DNA of 33,133 nucleotides from a virus, in the IMG/VR virus record IMGVR_UViG_3300035703_000292, positions 1 through 33,133 of that record, one strand, 5' to 3'. The notes beneath the pieces are model-generated. The model was not told the origin of the DNA, ran no database searches, and saw nothing but the letters and a program-made list of their open reading frames with translations. Below are positions 14,101 through 21,447 of the stretch, piece after piece; the first letter of the stretch is position 1, and every line of letters starts with the position of its first letter. The position numbers and the translations under genes are program-made.

Positions 14101-17100
14101 TATTGACCTGGATAAATTACAGGATCACCTGTCGTTCTGGCAATGGCGATTGATTTGCTGGAAGGAACACTTACAACTTTAAATAAGCAATCAGATGCTG
14201 TTCCAATACCAGTGAACTGAATAGAATTATTTACAGGAGATGATATTACGGAATTTGAAATAGTTACTGTTGACCCAGCATATCCATTAACCTTTAACGT
14301 TTGACCAGCAATATATCCAGATCCACCATCCATAATCTGAATGGAAGAGATTATACCACCAGAAATTATAACCTTTGCCGTTGCTCCATTCCAACTATCA
14401 TCAGAATTTAAAAGTCTTACATTGTAAAATGTTCCATCAGTATATCCAGATCCGGAATTAATTGAAGAAACTGCAACAAGACCACCAAATCCGTGCTCAA
14501 GAGAAGTTGTAATTGTTGTTACTCCAACAGAAGTTGGGGAAATATTTTGAACTTTTGGAGATGCATATAGTTTTTTTAAGATAACATCTAATGTTTCTCT
14601 TGTTATACTTTTTTTCAGGTCATTAGTTACAACATCACCTACAGGGAATCTTTTAGCGAAAGTTGATGCTGCTGGTGGGTTATCATCATAATTATCTCTA
14701 TCTAATTGTGGATAGAGATTTACAATATTCTGCCCATACTTATACTCAGTAAAATGTTCTGGAACTGCATTTTGTGCATTAAGAACATATAAATGATAAA
14801 TTCCATCCTGTACAGTGTAATCATACTTACTAATAACATCAGATCTATAGATGAAAAGATTTGATTTCAGATCATTTCTTTCAAATCTAGGTAGATTGAC
14901 ATTTCTTGAGGATGTTCCCGAGAAAATACCAACGTTGTGCTCTAATCCGTCATTATCAACTGCCGAATAGACAAACTTTTTATCACTAGGAACGCTAAGA
15001 ACAGTAAAATCTCCATTATATCCAGAAACCCCGATTCCTAATAAATTTTCAGAAGATTTAACGTTCTTAATAAGAACTCTGTCTCCGATATTTAACTTGT
15101 GTGGTTTTTCTGAAGTAATTTCTATAGTTCCTGGTCCAGATCCAAGAGGATTAGGAATATAAGTACATGTGCTGATATATTTTGGATTTCTATTGAAGTA
15201 AATGTCCGTTTCGGTAATTGAAGTCAGACTAAATTCAGATTCTGTAAGAGCTCCAGTCGTACTTGATTCTTGAATTACAAATCCTTCTGATGGATCTTTT
15301 GCATTTGGTACATCTTTTGGGATAACAAGACGAACTTTATAAACTTTATCATCAATACTTCTATCATCACCAACTCTCTTAAAGTAAGTAACATCCGTTC
15401 TTGGTTCTTCGAATCCAACTACTCCAAGTTGATTAATTGAATTATAAACTTCATTATCCCTTTCAACATGGAGGAACCAATTATTTTTATTTGGGTCAAA
15501 TTGAATTGGAGATCCAGCTTCTCCAGAATCAATATTGGATACTCTACTTAAAATTCTTAGTCTGGTTCCACCATATAGAGGTAAAGCAATTCCATTAGAA
15601 GCGTTTGTAAATGAAGATGCTACTTTTATTTTATTACTATATCCATCATTTACTGGTATTGCATAATATACCCTATCTTCAACTATCCCTTCAGGAAGAT
15701 CTCCATTTTCACTTACGATAATTATTTTTTGTCCTGTCTGTAACTTATGGTTTGGCGAAAGCACTAGATTTTCATATGGAGGTTCAAATGCAGTTTGTGT
15801 GACCAAATACTCCATAACAGATGATGTATTTCCTTCAATAGAAACTACTCCATTACCAAGAACATTTTCAGACATTAAGATTTTTGCACTTTTCGTAGTG
15901 CCATTTGGAAGATCCAAATAAATCCTATCATCTAATCTAGCACCAACTCGATATCCTTGAATAAGATTCGGTGGAATATTATCTCTTGTATTAAATCCAA
16001 ACAAATAAAGATGACTAGTAATTCCTACAGATGTTGTTAGACCAACATCAATAGAAAACCAATCAATATTTCTTTCTGTTGGAGGTATATATTTTGGTGT
16101 AATAATTGAAGTTATATATCCAGTATCATCTTTGGAGAATGCTTCTTTTTTAAATCCATTTGCAACTACGGCAATTTGACCAAAGTTAGAGTTGGAGTTT
16201 GTAATAGAAGCATCACCGCCACTTTGAGAATCAAAATGGCGAGTAAATCCGATTGCAAAAACAGAAACTATCTGAATAAATGCATCATTTGATAATTTAA
16301 TATGACTTGTTTCCCAACCTGTACGATACATTGCATTGGGATCTAAGTGATAAACTCTATTGTTATCAGTAGAGGCTGATCCAGATGATAGTAAAGAACC
16401 AGTTACTTTTGATATTGGAATACCAGAATAAGTTCTTGTGACTGGATCATACTTGACAAATGCGCGGTCATCTTTTTGTAGAGAAACACCAGTAAACTGG
16501 GCGACAACCATTGAACGGAAACCAGATGCTTTTCTACCATCTGCGTGCATTCCATTAAGACCCCATACAGAACGGAGAGAGCAGTTAAAGACGTATGGTG
16601 ATGCGCCTTTTACCGTATCAGTTTCAATTGTAACTGTTGCAGAACCGGATGGAGATGCTGGAAGATTATTTCTTACAAATGGTAAAATATATGTGAAATT
16701 TTTATCATCGATAACTGAAGCAACTACAGTAGAAACATTATAGTCTTGTACATTGAGACCACGAATTTTAATTGGGGTTCCAACTGTCAATTCATGACTT
16801 TCAATAGTTGTTACTGTGACAATCGGACTTGGAGTTGCTCCATCACCAGAAATAATATTTGTAATGGGTACAGGATCTTCTGCAAATGCACCAACAATTT
16901 CCCATTCTGCTCTTTCTTTTGTAAATGCCTTTGGTGCCAGAGGATATTTTTGAGCTGCTGGAATTTGTCTTCCAGAACCTTCGTTGAAAGCTTGAGAAAG
17001 CTTTGCATAATACATATCGAGATCTGTAATCTCATATCCCGTAGGAATATTAACACCATCCGTATATTCAAAACATGTTAATTTATGGTGTGAGAATGTT

Positions 17101-17747
17101 GGTGTTGCTAAATTACCAGATCCAGCACTAAAAATTCTAGGATCGGTATATACTAAACTATTTTCATCAGCATCAAAGAAAGTAAACTGCCAAAAGTAGC
17201 ATTGTCCAGTAAGTCTAAAAATCGCAGAGTTTCCTGCTAATTCATCAGTTGGATTTGGAACATATTTTGGTCTAATTTTTGTTTTTCTAAGGTCTAGACC
17301 AACAATTGAAGTTCCACGTGGAATGATTGCTCCACCATAAATGCTATTAAATTTATAAAGAACATTGTCTTCCTGACTTAAATCAAAGTTAGATTCTAAA
17401 GTAAGTGTAAATTTACTGGAAGCTGGAGATGTAACATCCCCATTAGGTGCCACGGCACTTGCAGTAGATGTTCCAGTTTTGCGAATACCAAATCCAGGTC
17501 TGTTATCAATTATATGCTCGCCTGGAAATACAAGAATAGTTGTTCTACCATTATAATCATTCTCTTCACCAATAACAAAAGAAAATCTAGAAGCCTCAAT
17601 TAATGCCCTCTGAATTGTTTTAAAAGGCTTTGTGAGAGAATTACCTTGATTAGTGATACTGTCAGTTGCATCAAGATCATTTGAGTTTACATATAGAATT
17701 CTACCTTCATAATTTTTGATAAAATTCTCTAGTTTATTAAGAGGCAT
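11199..17747 (-). CDS. Giant virion structural/tail-fibre protein with S74 chaperone, 2182 aa
   Basis: The N-terminal half (about 1-1350) has the cyanophage structural protein start 'LENFIKNYEGRILYVNSNDL...', with FKTIQRALIEAS and VFPGEHIIDNRPGF near residue 40-90, as in parallel beta-helix/pectate-lyase-like folds. The middle carries GSGYTDGTFYNVRLLNSDD and GGSGYIAGQTLKVNG repeats (about 1110-1170). The C-terminal third is the 'LTVSGYSYFTGITTF' module shared with the 1101-aa protein. It ends in a GGLTVxx tandem repeat and a peptidase-S74 intramolecular chaperone with SDERLKTNI (Ser 2081, Lys 2086) and a C-terminal coiled coil. S74 domains trimerise fibres and cut themselves off before the Ser of this motif. 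The start is ATG 17745-17747, with a late octamer upstream. It overlaps no neighbour. Confidence 0.8.
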   Translation of the reverse strand: MPLNKLENFIKNYEGRILYVNSNDLDATDSITNQGNSLTKPFKTIQRALIEASRFSFVIGEENDYNGRTTILVFPGEHIIDNRPGFGIRKTGTSTASAVAPNGDVTSPASSKFTLTLESNFDLSQEDNVLYKFNSIYGGAIIPRGTSIVGLDLRKTKIRPKYVPNPTDELAGNSAIFRLTGQCYFWQFTFFDADENSLVYTDPRIFSAGSGNLATPTFSHHKLTCFEYTDGVNIPTGYEITDLDMYYAKLSQAFNEGSGRQIPAAQKYPLAPKAFTKERAEWEIVGAFAEDPVPITNIISGDGATPSPIVTVTTIESHELTVGTPIKIRGLNVQDYNVSTVVASVIDDKNFTYILPFVRNNLPASPSGSATVTIETDTVKGASPYVFNCSLRSVWGLNGMHADGRKASGFRSMVVAQFTGVSLQKDDRAFVKYDPVTRTYSGIPISKVTGSLLSSGSASTDNNRVYHLDPNAMYRTGWETSHIKLSNDAFIQIVSVFAIGFTRHFDSQSGGDASITNSNSNFGQIAVVANGFKKEAFSKDDTGYITSIITPKYIPPTERNIDWFSIDVGLTTSVGITSHLYLFGFNTRDNIPPNLIQGYRVGARLDDRIYLDLPNGTTKSAKILMSENVLGNGVVSIEGNTSSVMEYLVTQTAFEPPYENLVLSPNHKLQTGQKIIIVSENGDLPEGIVEDRVYYAIPVNDGYSNKIKVASSFTNASNGIALPLYGGTRLRILSRVSNIDSGEAGSPIQFDPNKNNWFLHVERDNEVYNSINQLGVVGFEEPRTDVTYFKRVGDDRSIDDKVYKVRLVIPKDVPNAKDPSEGFVIQESSTTGALTESEFSLTSITETDIYFNRNPKYISTCTYIPNPLGSGPGTIEITSEKPHKLNIGDRVLIKNVKSSENLLGIGVSGYNGDFTVLSVPSDKKFVYSAVDNDGLEHNVGIFSGTSSRNVNLPRFERNDLKSNLFIYRSDVISKYDYTVQDGIYHLYVLNAQNAVPEHFTEYKYGQNIVNLYPQLDRDNYDDNPPAASTFAKRFPVGDVVTNDLKKSITRETLDVILKKLYASPKVQNISPTSVGVTTITTSLEHGFGGLVAVSSINSGSGYTDGTFYNVRLLNSDDSWNGATAKVIISGGIISSIQIMDGGSGYIAGQTLKVNGYAGSTVTISNSVISSPVNNSIQFTGIGTASDCLFKVVSVPSSKSIAIARTTGDPVIYPGQYLFNVAPSTLISSIQYNEQVGISTVTCSSAHGLTIGNKIKIIDNSNNNLGDYIVSQTVGINTIIIRSNVSFSASRILKYGFSANDLFSAAGGENLASRGVSLYANESAILNENLTTESSSNISTFSIIANDGQGGVGIATVFRFPIGSYIQIGEEIMRVSSSTLSGSGNNKISAIRGYFGTRRISHEKGSLIKKINVLPIEFRRPSVARASGHTFEYLGYGPGNYSTGLPQIQTKTLTDREDFLAQSQEQSAGQVIYTGMNSDGDFFIGNTKYSASSGTQETYDIPIATVTGQDPSRLSVVFDEVIVKERILVEGGKSKQILSQFDGPVTFNENIIMNDEVKINGELILGNLLKQNSNIDSNSTNTGSIITKGGIGISKNVNIGGNLNVTGIATFNNEVSFNSGLVPDNLEDAYLGSPSKPWASAWIAGIGIATEGVPGGTEVADRTINAWTGDLVLTSQVGIVSVTDSLEVTDDLLVKRNTRLTGIATVQTGLVPLTDEGAYLGTESLPFSEAHVGEIRIAVTDDNTIDTATGGLKLQSNANQTTIDDLFTVTGISTFQDQVVLNNSLVPDNDKGAFLGTNQLAFGLAHINEIQIGVSGSSELDTRNGNLILDSATGFTEIDDNLTVSGYSYFTGITTFNSLLDANNGATIDNVQIGVSGNNEIDTSSGNLTIDSAGGTIVIDDSLTVNQNLDITGISTFNNNVNIKGTDKNFTIIDGNNNTRFTVATNTGNTTISGTLSVNGNTTLGNENTDSTSVNGSISVSNGFTVADGGLTVTKGGLTVTAGGLTVSAGGINAAEQTVTAATFNGNATTATTASNVVGGASRVLYNSASNTTATSANLTFDGTTLSVGALSSAGDITAFASDERLKTNIKPLENALEKVLSLSGFTYNFNEIGSTLGFSTKITHVGVSAQQIQAVLPEAVSPAPANNDYLTVKYEKIVPLLIEAIKELADKVEKLEQKLADK
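11200..11207 (-). promoter_or_regulatory. Candidate late promoter octamer GATAAATA for the 1101-aa fibre gene
   Basis: On the minus strand GATAAATA (one mismatch to T4 TATAAATA) overlaps the TAA of the 2182-aa gene and lies about 17 nt before the ATG at 11180-11182. The -10 spacing to the start is consistent with a short leader. Confidence 0.4.
11719..11802 (-). repeat. Four tandem 21-nt units encoding GGLTVxx
   Basis: Four consecutive 21-nt units (11719-11739, 11740-11760, 11761-11781, 11782-11802) encode a heptad-like series GGLTVxx, with DNA similarity highest in the middle units. They sit just before the S74 chaperone of the 2182-aa protein and probably form a beta-prism or collagen-like stalk. 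Confidence 0.75.
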
Positions 17748-17778
17748 CGGATTATATGAACCAATTTATTTCTTGTTT

Positions 17779-17786
17779 TATTTATT
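17779..17786 (-). promoter_or_regulatory. Candidate late promoter octamer AATAAATA for the 2182-aa gene
   Basis: On the minus strand AATAAATA overlaps the TAA of the 101-aa gene and lies about 31 nt before the ATG at 17745-17747. A second AAATAAAT-like element lies between. It follows the same pattern as the other late junctions. Confidence 0.4.
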
Positions 17787-18087
17787 CCATTAAATCTTCT
17801 TCATCATATTCAAACTCTAATTCTTCTGGCATATCTTCAGGATTTTCTAACTCTACTGGAAATAAGCAAGGATGTACTTCTTCATCTATAAGATAGAAAG
17901 AATTTCTGTATAAGTCTTCTGGTTCAAATGTGCGATTTTGATCTGCTGCTCTACAAAGATCTAAATCATACAAATGCCCATCTGGTAGTTCATCAAATGT
18001 GAAGGGAACATGATTGATAAAATACATCTTCACAATCATACTGCCATTATTATACCAGCAGTATGCATGGTCGATACGATAAGACAT
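17782..18087 (-). CDS. Hypothetical protein, 101 aa
   Basis: The ATG at 18085-18087 has a Shine-Dalgarno GGGAG (18096-18100) 8 nt upstream, so I prefer it to the GTG three codons earlier. The protein starts MSYRIDHAYCWYNNGSMIVK and has an acidic C-terminal tail (EDMPEELEFEYDEEDLME). It contains FTFDELPDGHLYDLDLCRAA and no known domain. It lies downstream of the tRNA cluster, with a late octamer close upstream, so it may be read both early and late. Confidence 0.6.
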   Translation of the reverse strand: MSYRIDHAYCWYNNGSMIVKMYFINHVPFTFDELPDGHLYDLDLCRAADQNRTFEPEDLYRNSFYLIDEEVHPCLFPVELENPEDMPEELEFEYDEEDLME

Positions 18088-18108
18088 AGGATTCACTCCC
18101 GTATCTTA

Positions 18109-18116
18109 TATTTATT
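18109..18116 (-). promoter_or_regulatory. Candidate late promoter octamer AATAAATA for the 101-aa gene
   Basis: On the minus strand AATAAATA lies about 21 nt upstream of ATG 18085-18087 and just after the tRNA-Leu gene. The position is typical of the late octamers elsewhere in the window. Confidence 0.35.
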
Positions 18117-18120
18117 TTTA

Positions 18121-18204
18121 TGCGAGTAGGGAGACTTGAACTCCCACGGGGTTGCCCCCAACAGATTTTAAGTCTGGTGTGTCTACCGATTCCACCATAC
18201 TCGC
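18121..18204 (-). tRNA. tRNA-Leu (anticodon UAA)
   Basis: Minus strand: acceptor GCGAGTA pairs with TACTCGC, discriminator A. The anticodon stem-loop CAGA-CTTAAAA-TCTG gives anticodon TAA. A long variable arm with a GTTGGGGGCAAC hairpin is typical of Leu, and the T-arm is GGGAG-TTCAAGT-CTCCC. No encoded CCA. It reads UUA and UUG codons. Confidence 0.95.
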
Positions 18205-18244
18205 TTGTGAGACCATTATAACTCAAAGAGTTCTAACGGTCAAG

Positions 18245-18317
18245 TGCAGGTTGTGGGGATCGAACCCACCTTAGCCGAATTATGAGTTCGGTGCTTTCGC
18301 CAGAGAGCTAAACCTGC
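18245..18317 (-). tRNA. tRNA-Met (anticodon CAU, elongator type)
   Basis: Minus strand: acceptor GCAGGTT pairs with AACCTGC, discriminator A. The anticodon stem-loop CCGAA-CTCATAA-TTCGG gives CAT, and the T-arm is GTGGG-TTCGATC-CCCAC. It lacks the initiator features (mismatched first pair, three G:C pairs in the anticodon stem). An Ile2 tRNA with lysidine at the wobble base cannot be excluded, but a separate tRNA-Ile(UAU) makes it less likely. Confidence 0.9.
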
Positions 18318-18321
18318 ACGA

Positions 18322-18393
18322 TGGGAACAGCGGGAGTTGAACCCGCACTAAGCACTTATAAGGTGCCCGCTCTAACCATTAAGCTATGCTCCC
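18322..18393 (-). tRNA. tRNA-Ile (anticodon UAU)
   Basis: Minus strand: acceptor GGGAGCA pairs with TGTTCCC (one G:U), discriminator A. The D-arm is GCTTAATGGTTAGAGC, the anticodon loop CTTATAA gives TAT, and the T-arm is GCGGG-TTCAACT-CCCGC. It reads AUA directly. Most bacteria use a lysidine-modified CAU tRNA for this codon. Confidence 0.9.
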
Positions 18394-18394
18394 A

Positions 18395-18415
18395 TAAAAC
18401 CCCGAAAATCAGGGT
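18395..18415 (-). terminator. Weak intrinsic terminator after the antitoxin gene
   Basis: On the minus strand ACCCTGA-TTT-TCGGGGT is a 7-bp stem (one G:T) followed by TTTA. It overlaps the TGA of the antitoxin gene and lies two bases before tRNA-Ile, so it may attenuate transcription into the tRNAs or act as a processing hairpin. Confidence 0.5.
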
Positions 18416-18582
18416 GCTTCGTTGTTTAACTCAGTGTGTATTCGTATGAGTTCCTCATCTGCGGGCATCATCACTGCTGCCTGCCCGTTCTCATTGATGA
18501 TACCTAAACGCTCTCCGTTTTCTACTCGTTCCATCAATTCGTCAAATTTTTCTTGAAACTCTTCCACTGTGAAAACTTCCAT
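18409..18582 (-). CDS. Phd/YefM-like antitoxin, 57 aa
   Basis: This 57-aa ORF starts at ATG 18580-18582 and reads MEVFTVEEFQEKFDELMERV, then GERLGIINENGQAAVMMPADEE. The pattern 'T-x-x-E-F-x-x-x-F-x-x-L...V-x-x-G' followed by 'IxxxNGxxxAVMxPxxxY/E' is typical of the Phd/YefM DNA-binding antitoxin fold, and such short orphan copies occur in cyanophages. No toxin gene (Doc, YoeB) is next to it. It shares the operon with a 66-aa protein upstream and three tRNAs downstream. Likely roles are autoregulation of this operon or neutralising a host toxin, and neither is shown by sequence. Confidence 0.75.
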   Translation of the reverse strand: MEVFTVEEFQEKFDELMERVENGERLGIINENGQAAVMMPADEELIRIHTELNNEAP

Positions 18583-18613
18583 CTGGTTGTTTGTCGATAT
18601 TTATATTATAACA

Positions 18614-18814
18614 TCATTTCCCATAAACTGCAAGGTCTGCATATTGAATTTGTTCTGGATTAAGATTTGCAGTAACAACTTCGAGAACGTTCATGAACTC
18701 TTCGGTATTATCACACTGTACAGTTTTAGTATTTCCCTCATCACTAAGAAGGAGAAAAGACTTGGTGCAGATATCAATTACAATGCCCTGTACGCATTCA
18801 GTGTTGCTGCTCAT
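18614..18814 (-). CDS. Hypothetical protein, 66 aa
   Basis: It starts at ATG 18812-18814 and is the first gene after the consensus promoter (leader about 20 nt). The product starts MSSNTECVQGIVIDICTKSF with alternating beta strands (FLLLSDEGNTKTVQCDNTEE) and a helical C-terminus (FMNVLEVVTANLNPEQIQYA). It has two Cys residues in the first half and one more before the helix. I do not recognise the family. Its position before an antitoxin-like gene does not make it a toxin, since there is no toxin motif. Confidence 0.6.
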   Translation of the reverse strand: MSSNTECVQGIVIDICTKSFLLLSDEGNTKTVQCDNTEEFMNVLEVVTANLNPEQIQYADLAVYGK

Positions 18815-18831
18815 TCGGTGTTCCGTTGATT

Positions 18832-18873
18832 ACCCCCATATTATAGGGGGTCTTGGCACCCCTGTCAAGGGGT
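18832..18873 (-). promoter_or_regulatory. Perfect-consensus sigma70 promoter inside paired inverted repeats
   Basis: On the minus strand TTGACA (18863-18868) and TATAAT (18840-18845) have exactly 17 nt between them. The -35 box is the loop of ACCCC-TTGACA-GGGGT (18858-18873) and the -10 region is the loop of ACCCCC-N8-GGGGGT (18832-18851). It begins two bases after the stop of the LamG gene and drives the 66-aa protein, the antitoxin and three tRNAs. The repeats look like operators or conformational switches, which is inference. Confidence 0.8.
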
Positions 18874-18874
18874 C

Positions 18875-20605
18875 TCACCCAAGAAGTCCATAGCGATTTT
18901 TTGAGGCATTAAATTTCTGCTGAATTTCATCATCAGTATATGCCTTGCTATAAACTTTAACCACAGAAACAGAAATATTGGAAAATGTATTATAATCTGT
19001 AAATTTAGATATAGACACAGAATTAGAATTGCCAACTGATAGATTTCCGTAAAGACTACTGTAAGTATTACTGAGAACTCCATTTAAATAAATCTTAGTA
19101 TTGTTTGCTCCATTTCTTACAACAACACCATGATACCAAAGTCCATTTGTAATTTCTGGACCAACTAAGCTAGAATATGGACTAAGTGCAGTAGATCTTG
19201 TGGAATATACAAGTCTATTCTTAGGTATCACTTCACCAGTGGTTAATACTTGTTCATGGAAATTATCATAAGTTACATGTAAAATATTACCAGTTGAAGA
19301 TGTTGGAAGTGTATCAACAATCACATTAGTTATACTTGACGGTGGACCATTCACTCTAAACCAAGTTTCTATAGTCCAATCTCCAGTCCCAATTATAGTG
19401 GAAGATTTTGTAACTGTCTGAGCATATTCATCAGATCCATTAAAAGTAAGGAATCCTCCATCAGAATATTCATAAGATGCTGGTGAATTTGTTGGGAATA
19501 AAGTTGCATTTAATCCATTACCACTTAGATCATTCCAAGAAGTTCCAATACCAGAGTAAGATTCAGAATCAGCGACATCTAGGTATAAAACTAATCCATC
19601 AACGCTGATAGTTGCATTAGGAGCAAATTTTTTCACTGCTTCTATTGCAGATATGTTTTTAGTTTTTCTTGCTTTTACTCGATTTTCAATTCTATTCATT
19701 CCCCAAGAAGCCAATTCCTTTTCTGATTTATTTTCTTTTATTGTGTTTAAATCAGATCTTAAACTGTCCCTTTCTTTTCTTAATGAAATAATTTCATTAT
19801 AAATTGATGTTATACTATTGGCAATAGAAACACAAATTGTTCCAGTAACTGATGTATTTGAAGCGTTTGGTGTGACACCGGCACCATCATAATAACGATA
19901 TGGTAAAGCACTTATAAGTCTTGCATTATGATCTAATGGTTCTGTAGAAATATCAAATCTTCCAGATCCTATATTTGTCCCACTACCATCTGTTCTCAAT
20001 CCAGTTACTGTTCCATCTTTATTTTTATAATAAACATTTTCTGGTAAATTTTTATATCCATATCCAGCATACTCTGGTGTCATAATATAAATTGTATCTG
20101 GTTCAAAAACGTTTTCTGCACCATAATCTTTGTTTGGTCCAGCCATTTTTGGATATATTTTTATTCTTTCAACTTCACCATTCATAGTGACAGAAGAACT
20201 ATAAGATGATGTGATTCCAGTGTTTGGTGCCTCACTATGTGCAATTCCAGGCCAACAATTTCCATTTGTTGCTAAAATTGAGAGATTAACTATCTCTTGT
20301 TTCTTTGCATTGATTCGAGAATTAAATTCTAAAATTTTATTATCTACGTCTTTGCAAAATTCTTGTAGTGTTTCTGCTTTTTTTATTATTCCAGATCTTT
20401 TGGATTGATCAATACTCCCATCAACTAAATTACTCTCCTCTTGACCAACTTGTTTTTTCCAAGTTCCATTAGGTGACTGAGTAATGCTTGTTCTTTCTAT
20501 AAGTTTTGGAGCCCTAACATCACTTGGATTATCTAAACATCCATCTAATTCATTTTGCTCTTCACTTAGAATATCTACAACTTGATTTTTTAAACTTTCA
20601 TCCAT
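18875..20605 (-). CDS. Virion structural protein with C-terminal LamG-like domain, 576 aa
   Basis: The first 330 residues are mixed. There is an acidic N-terminus (MDESLKNQVVDILSEEQNEL), helical segments at about 75-106 and 265-295 (IYNEIISLRKERDSLRSDL, coiled-coil-like), and a central beta region with IYIMTPEYAGYGYKNL. Residues about 335-576 form a concanavalin A/LamG-like jelly roll: VDGLVLYLDVADSESYSG, WNDLSGNGLNATL, GFLTFNGSDEYAQT, DWTIETWFRV and GLWYHGVVVRNGANNTKIYL, the last two typical of LamG. Such domains bind carbohydrate, so host-surface binding is likely. It starts at ATG 20603-20605 with a late octamer just upstream. Confidence 0.75.
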   Translation of the reverse strand: MDESLKNQVVDILSEEQNELDGCLDNPSDVRAPKLIERTSITQSPNGTWKKQVGQEESNLVDGSIDQSKRSGIIKKAETLQEFCKDVDNKILEFNSRINAKKQEIVNLSILATNGNCWPGIAHSEAPNTGITSSYSSSVTMNGEVERIKIYPKMAGPNKDYGAENVFEPDTIYIMTPEYAGYGYKNLPENVYYKNKDGTVTGLRTDGSGTNIGSGRFDISTEPLDHNARLISALPYRYYDGAGVTPNASNTSVTGTICVSIANSITSIYNEIISLRKERDSLRSDLNTIKENKSEKELASWGMNRIENRVKARKTKNISAIEAVKKFAPNATISVDGLVLYLDVADSESYSGIGTSWNDLSGNGLNATLFPTNSPASYEYSDGGFLTFNGSDEYAQTVTKSSTIIGTGDWTIETWFRVNGPPSSITNVIVDTLPTSSTGNILHVTYDNFHEQVLTTGEVIPKNRLVYSTRSTALSPYSSLVGPEITNGLWYHGVVVRNGANNTKIYLNGVLSNTYSSLYGNLSVGNSNSVSISKFTDYNTFSNISVSVVKVYSKAYTDDEIQQKFNASKNRYGLLG

Positions 20606-20627
20606 TATTGTATATCTTCAATTTTTT

Positions 20628-21446
20628 TTATTTATTTTCTTTAAGAATCTTTATTTCAGTTTTCAGTTCTTCTATCTGTTTCTGTTGTTCTTGAACGGCA
20701 GAAATTAAAATGGGAACAATCTTTTCATAACGAATTAATTTATAAACTTCATCATACATTTTTTTCTCTCCAATTAAATCTGGAGCAATTTCTTCAACTT
20801 CTTGAGCGATTAAACCATATTGTCTTTTTACTTTCCCAGGATATCCATATTCATCATCTGGTTCCCTAAATTCTTGTAAAAATGAAGTTGGACACAAGTC
20901 TTCTCTCCAATCAAAACGAACGGGATTTAATTCTAAAATAATTTCCAATCCATTTTGAAAAGGTTCAATATTCTTCTTCAAACGAGCGTCAGACGTAGCA
21001 TCTGGTTCTGTGGAAATTGGACGACCGTTATAGAACCATCCACCATTAAGTAATCCCTTGGCAGCACTTAGAGAATCTGATGGTGTAATATTTTCATATG
21101 ATGGGACAACATCAACCAAAAGACCATTAACTTGGTTTCCAAGTGCAGAATATGATACATCTAAGGCTCCTAAACTAATATCGGATCCAATAGTTGAATC
21201 AACTCCAAAAAGATTTCTAACTCCAGTTAAAACTTCAAGGCCAGTAGTATTAATTGATAGTGGTGAAGTTACTGATGGTCCAACAACTAAAGATGCCGAA
21301 AATGGAGTTAAGGTTGCTCCCTGCCCACAATGCAACTTATGAATTGATGCCGACCCTGGTTCCCAAAATCCTTGCGGAATAATAAGAGCACCGCCAGAAA
21401 TTGGTGATTGAACTTCTAATTGAGAACAGTTTAAATAATCAAACAT
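20628..21446 (-). CDS. Tail-fibre protein with C-terminal peptidase S74 chaperone, 272 aa
   Basis: Residues about 1-150 are a small beta-rich fibre segment (LNCSQLEVQSPISGGALIIP, GLLVDVVPSYENITPSDS). Residues 152-250 are an S74 chaperone with TSDARLKKNIEPF (Ser 152 and Lys 157, the expected catalytic dyad), then VRFDWREDL, YGLIAQEVEEIAPDL and YEKIVPILISAVQ, followed by a C-terminal coiled coil (about 252-272). It starts at ATG 21444-21446, one base after the upstream stop. Cleavage at Ser 152 would leave a short trimeric fibre of about 150 residues. Confidence 0.8.
   Translation of the reverse strand: MFDYLNCSQLEVQSPISGGALIIPQGFWEPGSASIHKLHCGQGATLTPFSASLVVGPSVTSPLSINTTGLEVLTGVRNLFGVDSTIGSDISLGALDVSYSALGNQVNGLLVDVVPSYENITPSDSLSAAKGLLNGGWFYNGRPISTEPDATSDARLKKNIEPFQNGLEIILELNPVRFDWREDLCPTSFLQEFREPDDEYGYPGKVKRQYGLIAQEVEEIAPDLIGEKKMYDEVYKLIRYEKIVPILISAVQEQQKQIEELKTEIKILKENK
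20629..20636 (-). promoter_or_regulatory. Candidate late promoter octamer AATAAATA for the LamG gene
   Basis: On the minus strand AATAAATA overlaps the TAA of the 272-aa gene (20628-20630) and lies about 23 nt before the LamG ATG at 20603-20605. Confidence 0.4.
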
Positions 21447-21447
21447 T

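Noticed and set aside
18245-18317. Initiator tRNA-fMet
   Set aside because: It has a paired first acceptor position and no GGG/CCC anticodon stem.
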